Shown: one piece after another, positions 57,741 to 64,000 of the stretch | Layout of the letters: each line of letters starts with the position of its first letter | Position numbering within the stretch: position 1 is the stretch's first letter | NCBI RefSeq assembly: GCF_918797505.1 | Contig: NC_092800.1 | Span: forward strand, 35,082,263-35,146,262 | DNA length: 64,000 bases | Direction of reading: 5' to 3' | Origin: Bemisia tabaci | Lineage: Eukaryota > Arthropoda > Insecta > Hemiptera > Aleyrodidae | Notes under the pieces: model-generated | What the model saw: only the letters and a program-made list of their open reading frames with translations | Databases searched by the model: none | What the model was told of the DNA's origin: nothing | Position numbers and translations under genes: made by a program

Positions 57741-58805
57741 TGTATTTGTAGACCTACATCTAAAGTTTGGATGTACCGGCCCCGTATAACTCGCGGGGTA
57801 CGTGTTTTCAGCGATCCTTGGGTCAGTTTGACCCGGCTTATTGGGCATCCGAGGGTTGAATTTCATTTTTTGGCAAAATCTGAGCACCTATATTATTGCT
57901 TGTAACTGGACTATGTAAAACATTGGTTAAAAAGCATTGCATAAAAAAACTATTGGACTAACTGTATAAATGTGCCATAAAAAATTTGGACCAAATGCAA
58001 TTGGGTAAAGCATCTGGCCACCAAAAAAAAATGAAAGTAAATTGTGTATAAATTATAGACCAGGCGACCTAAGATCCATAATCCAACTGAACCAACTTTT
58101 TATCTTAACGTTTTTCTCGAAGATGAAACAATTCCAGTTCGTAGAAGTCGGAAATTTTTGTAAAGCCGTCCGCTGACCGCTAAGTAAATTTAGTTACGAT
58201 AGGAAGTGTATACTTTCGGAATGAGGGGTGGGCACCTGGGCGACGATGAAGTTCGCCCGGAGGAGTATCAATATTTGACTTTCAGGCGAATAAACAACGG
58301 ATCTGAGAAACGTGCCTGTTTGATCAGACCGTTTCGAAGCTTCTGACAGTAGCTCGTAAATACTTCTTGAAAAAATAATTTTAACGCACCAATGCAATGA
58401 ATAATGGTTTCGATTGGTTTATTTCATATGAATGAGATTTTTCCATTTTTTCAATTTAGTCTTACATTTAATTCATTTGTTCTGACCACCCACGAGAAAA
58501 TGGACTGGAGTCATGGAAGAGGCTAGTTAATAAACGACTGTTAATACAGCCGTACAGGATTGCAACGAGTTTTCTGTCACACCTTCTTACGGAAAATCCA
58601 CTCGTTTTCCTTAATTCCGTACTGACCTCTGTAAATCCATGCTTTCTCAGTACACCCGTAATTTTTCTCACATAGGATACCCTGAACCTTTAATTCGTTC
58701 ACTGGTCCATTATCATGATTAGATCCCAGTTTTCCACGTTTGCACTCTCGCGGTTCCGAGTGGCCGGCCGGGAGAGAGGGGGGAGGGGGGTTTTCTTGCT
58801 CTATA
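57741..58805. other. Unannotated interval, nothing recognised
   Basis: Mixed AT-rich sequence between two MITEs with no coding signal. Confidence 0.5.
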
Positions 58806-59412
58806 CCGTCGTGCTGAGGAAAACCGCCGTATGAGCCTTCAGGCGTTGCCAAATTTCCCCTTGCAAATCATTAATTTTCAAGAAAATTATTGAATCTGTG
58901 TCTACCAATTTCGCAGATAATTTTGTTCGTAATTTGATCTAAAACTTCTGAAAATTTGAAGGGAAAATATTAATAATTTTCCTCCGAAATAAACATTTTA
59001 TCGAAGGAAATTTGAAGAAAATATTATTTTCAAAAATTTTCAGGCAATTTTGTACGCAATTTAATCTAAAATATTTAAACATTTCAAGGAAAAATATACG
59101 TGAATGTTGTCTAGAATACATGTTTTATCAGGGAAAATTTGGCAATTTTCGAATGTTCATACTGCTGTGCCAAGGAAAAACGCCGGATAAACCTTCAGGC
59201 GTTGCCGAATTTCCTCTGTTAAATCACTAATTTTCAAGAAAATTTTTGAATATTTTTCTGCCAATTTTTAGATAATTTTGTTTGTAATTTGATCTAAATC
59301 TTCTGAAAATTTCAAGGGGAAATATTAATAGTTTTCCTTTAAAATAAACATTTCATTGAAGGAAATTTGGCAACTCTTGAATGTTCATACGGCGTTTTTC
59401 CTTAGCCGGCAG
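58806..59412. repeat. CTGCCGTGC MITEs, truncated and chained
   Basis: A left arm and body starts at about 58806. It passes at about 59008 into the second half of another copy (to about 59161), and a further copy follows (59162-59412, ending TTAGCCGGCAG). This looks like unequal recombination or insertion between family members. Confidence 0.75.
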
Positions 59413-59723
59413 AATGATCCGTTTTGCGATTAATTATGCGCCTCGCTCGGTTGCGGCTGCGTCTACGTCTGGGCGTGCTCCCCCCCGTTGACGTCACCCT
59501 TCTCGCGGGGCTTCGCGTCATGCCCGGCCCCGGCTCGATCATTGCCAGATTTTGCCGAAAATTTCGCATTTACCCCGTTTGAACCCATGTAAAATATCCG
59601 AATTTTATCGCAAAACCTGGCAATGTTACGGCTCTGACCGCGCTGGACCGTGACGCGCCCGGGGGGAGCCATCTGGTATCCCCTTCCGACAGATGTCTCC
59701 GTAACGTAAGCGCCATCCGAGTA

Positions 59724-59978
59724 CTCCGCCGTGCTAAGGAAGAACGCCGTATGAGCCTTCAGGCGTTGCCAAATTTCCTCCGATAAACCCCGAATTTACT
59801 AGGAAAATTCTTAATATAGTTTTCCCAAATTTTCAGACAATTTTGTACGCAATTTAATCTAAAATATGTGAAAATTTCAAGGAAAAATGTGCATGAATGT
59901 CGTCAAAAATACATGTTTTATTTAGGGAAATTTGGCAACTCTCGAATGTTCATACGGCGTTCTTCCTAAGCACGGCAG
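59724..59978. repeat. CTGCCGTGC MITE, complete copy
   Basis: CTCCGCCGTGCTAAGGAAG on the left, CCTAAGCACGGCAG on the right. It is the fourth member of the 58.8-60.0 kb cluster. Confidence 0.85.
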
Positions 59979-60183
59979 TAGGTACTGCCTACGGCAATTA
60001 CGGGTAAATAAAGCGTACAGGATACTGAACGATTGTGAGTTTTAGGGACGTCATTGAACGATATGGTACGAGGAGGTTCCATGTGGTTCGATGTCATCAA
60101 TCGGTTTCTTTTTACACAATTTCACTCCTCAACATTGTATATGTCTGCAATTTATTTTGATTTGTACTAATCAATTTTAACTA

Positions 60184-60204
60184 TCTTTTTTGTTTCAGGT
60201 GAGT
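60184..60204 (+). promoter_or_regulatory. Candidate recursive (ratchet) splice site
   Basis: TCTTTTTTGTTTCAG joins directly to GTGAGT, so a 3' and a 5' splice site abut at 60198/60199. This fits the zero-length-exon ratchet motif known from long insect introns. It would lie in the first intron of the gene proposed to start at 45.1-45.96 kb. Confidence 0.35.
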
Positions 60205-61257
60205 CTCTTGCTTTTGAATACTTCTTTTATCACCAAACGGGCTGCTCAGACTCATCAGACGTATTTTCAGGCAAGTCATTTTTCATACATTAAAGTCCAC
60301 CCCCCTGCAATGAGGGTTGAGGTAGGGGAAGGTGCCTCTCCCCCATCCTAATTCACACTTTACAGGGTTGCCGCAGTCAGGGAAAACCGTGAAATGTTAG
60401 GGAATTTTAAAAATTCAGGGAAAATGGCGAAAATGTCTGGGAAAATTTGTTAAATGACTTCTATTTGCTTTGTAGAATAGGTTTGAGGTTTCAAACAACA
60501 AACGCGTGAGAACTATTTTCAACTATGCCTTCTTAACCATCTGCCATACCCTCCATTGTCAGGAAATTCCACGAAAATGTGTCAGGGAAATATGGGAAAT
60601 GTCGGGGAATTTCATTCTCCAAATTCTGTAGCAACCCTGACTTTTGCTTCATCTCTAGAAAACGTAAGAATTTTTTTAAACGAATGCGTGAATTTTTTCC
60701 CATCTTCAAAATTGTATTGTTCAATTAATTTTTCAGTTAGTATAGATCAAAATTCCTCTAGGCACATCCCTCATTCTAATAATTTTGGACCGTACTCTCT
60801 TTTGGAGCTGAAGGACTTCCGCCAGACCTCTCTCTAAGGTGCTTCTGCCCCCCCCCCCTCCCAAAAAAAACTAAAATTACCTTCGTCGTAAATATTCTTT
60901 TTTAATATCGCAGGGTTCAAATGAATATCCGCCCTCAGCGAACGCGGCGACCGAAGGGAGACAACTCGGGAACCGCAGTCCGTAGCCGGGGTCGAGATGA
61001 ATTTGCATCTCGCTGAAACGTCATCGCCCTCTGTAAATACCCCCCCCCCCCTGGTAGCTTACCCCCCTCGCCCCATCTCCCGCTCTCCGAGTCTCCGACT
61101 CGCTTCGGATATCTACCATGCTATGTAAAAACGCCGATTGAACTCTAGGAAAGAATTTTGCCAAATTTCATGTGACAGAATAACTTTTTGTAAAAGAAAT
61201 TTATAAATTTTCTCTATAAAATTCAAGGTAACTGTGATTCAAGCCAGAAATAGGTTC

Positions 61258-61423
61258 TAATGTAAAAACTATGTCCATTTGGACTACATTTTGCAATTTG
61301 GAACTATAAATTCTAGCCCAGTTTAAAAACAACGTAAGTGCTTTTAGTTTCCCCATGCGTATAAGTGTTTTTCCAGAAGAGCCAGACTTTATAGTTCCAA
61401 ATTGCAAAATGCAGTCCATTTAA
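61258..61423. repeat. TTGGACTACATTTTGCAAT MITE, copy
   Basis: TTTGGACTACATTTTGCAATT at the left and its near-inverse AAATTGCAAAATGCAGTCCA at the right. Confidence 0.82.
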
Positions 61424-62789
61424 TGTGTCCAAAAACCATCGATACCTTCCGGCCAAAGTATCACAAGCGCCACGCGACGTTTAAAAATTTCCGCCGTCAT
61501 TTTATTTTTTTACGGAGAAATTGTTGGTCGAATCTGTTTGAAAATCTCACTGAATTTTATCGGCACCACCAAGAAAATTCTGCTAAATTTTCGGACAGCT
61601 TCGTTGAACAATTTCTCTGTAAAAAAATAAAATGGCGGCGGAAATTTGTAATCGTTGCATGGCGCTCGTGATACTTTGGCCGGAAGATGACGAAATATTC
61701 ATAACTTTTCCCAAATCTAAATATTTTACCGAGGGAAATTTGGCGACATTCGCATTCTCGTTTTTCTCTAGCGCGGCGGATATAACCTCAACCATCTCCT
61801 TTTTTCTCGCGTCTCGTCGCGAATTTTGGCGCGACCGCAACGTCGAGACGGGCGACGCTCTCGGCATTTTTGCATCGGGCGAATTTTTTCGCGGTGAGTC
61901 GCGCATCGCTCTTCGCGGACTGTAAATGTCACCCGCCGAGCGGGATCGTGCGTGCCATCGCGTCCCGGGTTTTTGCTGCGATCACGCGCAGCTGAAGCGA
62001 ACTAACGACTCAGAAATTAGAAATGAAAAATATAAGAAACTAGGGGGTCTGTCCCCTGGCCGCTACGCGGCCCAACCCCCGGGGCCCCGCGCGCCTCCGA
62101 AAGCCGCTTCGCGGCCAGCGAAACCGTCGAAATCCCCCGTTGGCTGTTAATTAGCAAATATTTTCAATTGGCAAAACGATAGCAAAAAAATTGAGAGTGA
62201 ATAACGAAACAATGTTTCAAGGAGAAATTTCCGAGAAAAATCAGGGAGCTTCCTTCTCAAGTTTGCTGGCATCTTGAAGAATCTTTGAAATCATTGCCCC
62301 AGGCTGCTTCAGCGTCTCGCTTCACCTCGTCTACCTGGGGCAGGTGACCTATGCAAAACTGCATCGAGTGCAGGGCTCTTTGTGCCGCCGGTTGTTGCAT
62401 GCCGACGCGACCTTGGGTCCTCGGCGTGCGACTTCCCGTCGCCGTTGACAATGGATGCTGAGCAAAAAAGAATGGATTCTGATTTGGGAGAGGCTCGTGT
62501 GCATCGTAGATGACGCGGTGCGCAACCGCGGTAGCTATTAAAAAAGCAAGGGGGAAAAAAAAAAAAAAAAAAAAAAAAAACGGATACTCTGAGTCTCGCG
62601 CCGAAAAGGTCATTACGGTGCGTGAAATTACTTTCGGAGGGACACCGGTGTATCTGTTGCAATCTTCACGGTCGGCCACGCCGGTTTCCCACAATTTTAA
62701 AACGTAACGGAGCCAAGGTGGCAGGTCCCTTGAAAACGAGTCCCCGCTAGTTGATATCCGCTGAAAAATTGATCTACGCCTACTTAACT
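61424..62789. other. CG-rich interval without a recognised gene
   Basis: 62050-62130 contains inverted CCGCTACGCGG/CCGCTTCGCGG blocks and CCCCCGGGGCCCC. Long open frames on the minus strand (62257-62829) include a homopolymer-derived Phe run and no known domain. Confidence 0.5.
62555..62580. repeat. A homopolymer, 26 bases
   Basis: Uninterrupted run inside a CG-rich segment. It creates the Lys/Phe runs of the surrounding long open frames. Confidence 0.9.
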
Positions 62790-62830
62790 GCCGAGCTAAG
62801 GAAAAACGTCGTATGAACATTCTATGCAAT
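62790..62830. repeat. CTGCCGTGC MITE, left-end fragment
   Basis: CTGCCGAGCTAAGGAAAAACGTCGTATGAAC is the family's left end; the body is missing. Confidence 0.55.
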
Positions 62831-63074
62831 TTCGTAACACAATCCGTTTATCAAGTTCCCGGATAGATTCTGCGTGTTTTTCGGTTTATTCCTCTGACAT
62901 TTCATCATTCCAATTTCCCAATTCGAATACTGATAAAAACGCCTGTCAGATAAGAAAAAGGTTAGGAAAAAACAAGGATTTTCACAAGTAAGCGTCGAAA
63001 GGAGCAATATGAGATTCTGATTTAAACTCTCACGAAACGAGCTCCGCGACGCTGTAATTGTTGCTGGTTACTTT

Positions 63075-63239
63075 CAGTGGCGTGGCGTGCTTTGCGATAT
63101 ATCGATTGTTATGTAATTTAAACCTATGGAAAAGGATCGATAATCAGGGTGTTCGCAGCGAACACCTTACTAATCGATTCTTCACCATAGGTTTAAATAG
63201 CAGAACAATCGATTTATCGCAAAGCACGCCACGCCACTG
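63075..63239. repeat. CAGTGGCGTGGCG hAT-like MITE, copy 3 (intact)
   Basis: Perfect CAGTGGCGTGGCGTGC ends and the core GGTGTTCGCAGCGAACACC. GTTACTTT flanks it on both sides (63067-63074 and 63240-63247), an exact 8-bp duplication as expected for the hAT superfamily. Confidence 0.92.
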
Positions 63240-63446
63240 GTTACTTTTTGATTATCACCGCATAAATTTTCTGCAACCTCGGTTAGAGACTACCTGATTA
63301 CACTGTCTGGAAAACAAATTGACTCCGGAAACTAGTTCAGTTGGCCGCGTTGGGCGAACTGCACCGTTCGGTGCACCCGCAATATCGCGTGATGAGTGGG
63401 AGGTCGGGACATCACATCTCGACAGAAGCTCCTCCGGACTTGATTC

Positions 63447-63569
63447 TGACGTATTTAATTCAAAAGGAACTATATCCATTCTGATGTGAGCACTGAGATC
63501 CGTAAGAACTGACGCATGACAGGGCTCGCGTCGCAATCGATATAGTTCCTTTTGATTTAAACGCGTCCG
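63447..63569. repeat. TTGGACGTATTT palindromic MITE, copy 3 (diverged)
   Basis: GACGTATTTAATTCAAAAGG at the left and its near-inverse CCTTTTGATTTAAACGCGTC at the right, with GAGCACTGAGATCCGTAAG in the centre. Confidence 0.78.
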
Positions 63570-63828
63570 TTTTTCAGCGAAACCCGCGCACGGGAGCTCC
63601 CCGACACGAAAACCGAGCGTGAAGGCTCGAATCAAACAAATATCACCAACTCCTGTTCATGCCGTGTCCGTTAATTCGGCATGCTGCGAAAAGGTGTTTG
63701 TTTTTTGCAAACATTAAGCCCTGCGGCCGGGCTACAGGGGTGCAGGAAGTTCTTAGCCCTCCCCAGAATTCGCTAATTTTCCATAATTGCGCCTCTACGT
63801 AAAATGGATTGCATTTTGCAAAAAAGAA

Positions 63829-64000
63829 CACTGGAAAAAAAAACACATTGGATCTAGAGTCCAGACTCGGAAAAACATTTTAAATTTTAGGGGGGTGCGT
63901 CCATAATATAGGGTTTCCATTTAAATGCCCCAGTCAGGGAGTACCGGGAAATGTCAAGGGAGTCCAGACTCTTAAAAACATCGACAAGAAAAAGTACTCT
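63829..64000. repeat. CACTGG palindromic MITE, left half with internal insertion (cut by window end)
   Basis: CACTGG starts at 63829. After GAGTCCAGACTC the family sequence is interrupted at about 63869 by about 90 unrelated bases, then resumes with a second GAGTCCAGACTC at 63960. The insertion is therefore bracketed by a 12-bp direct duplication. Confidence 0.8.

Noticed and set aside
62257..62829. 190-codon minus-strand frame
   Set aside because: It includes a Phe run from an A homopolymer, has no recognised domain, and an overlapping frame is also open.

Overview
This is a stretch of animal, very probably hemipteran insect, nuclear DNA. A whitefly such as Bemisia tabaci is my best guess, from recalled resemblance of the commonest repeats to whitefly sequence; I could not test it. 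The DNA is AT-rich and dense in short non-autonomous DNA transposons. It holds long introns with canonical GT/AG junctions and no prokaryotic-style operons.

One protein-coding gene can be reconstructed: the 3' part of an NPDC1/CAB-1 family gene (neural proliferation, differentiation and control protein 1) on the + strand. Seven exons (7641-7907, 11559-11777, 12501-12671, 18849-18915, 35212-35373, 38893-38992, 40186-40302) join in one frame to 366 complete residues and a stop at 40300-40302. They encode the post-Cys-rich lumenal/extracellular part, a single membrane segment and the whole conserved cytoplasmic tail. The signal peptide and Cys-rich N-terminus must lie upstream of the window. The largest intron (18916-35211) is 16.3 kb.

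Region by region: 1-7640 is upstream intron filled with foldback repeats, including a complex inverted/direct repeat at 3.77-4.88 kb. 7.6-40.3 kb is the NPDC1 gene, with at least a dozen repeat families in its introns: palindromic MITEs, minisatellites, a 760-bp polypyrimidine tract at 29.3-30.05 kb and a 1.25-kb palindrome at 35.57-36.82 kb. 40.3-45.1 kb is AT-rich, free of recognisable repeats and has several AATAAA signals, so it may be a long 3' UTR. 45.1-45.96 kb is repeat-poor and richer in CpG, holds a tandem duplication and ends at a good splice donor; it may be the promoter and non-coding first exon of the next + strand gene. 46-64 kb is again dominated by mobile elements: a 2.0-kb foldback element with 9-bp target duplications, a nested hAT-like composite at 52.9-54.1 kb and a cluster of one MITE family at 58.8-60.0 kb. 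A perfect-looking recursive splice motif at 60.2 kb may belong to the first intron of that second gene.

I found no rRNA, convincing tRNA, CRISPR array, viral gene or transposase gene. The most unusual content is the repeat set: several families with intact target-site duplications (2, 4, 8 and 9 bp), nested insertions, and a family copy at each window edge.
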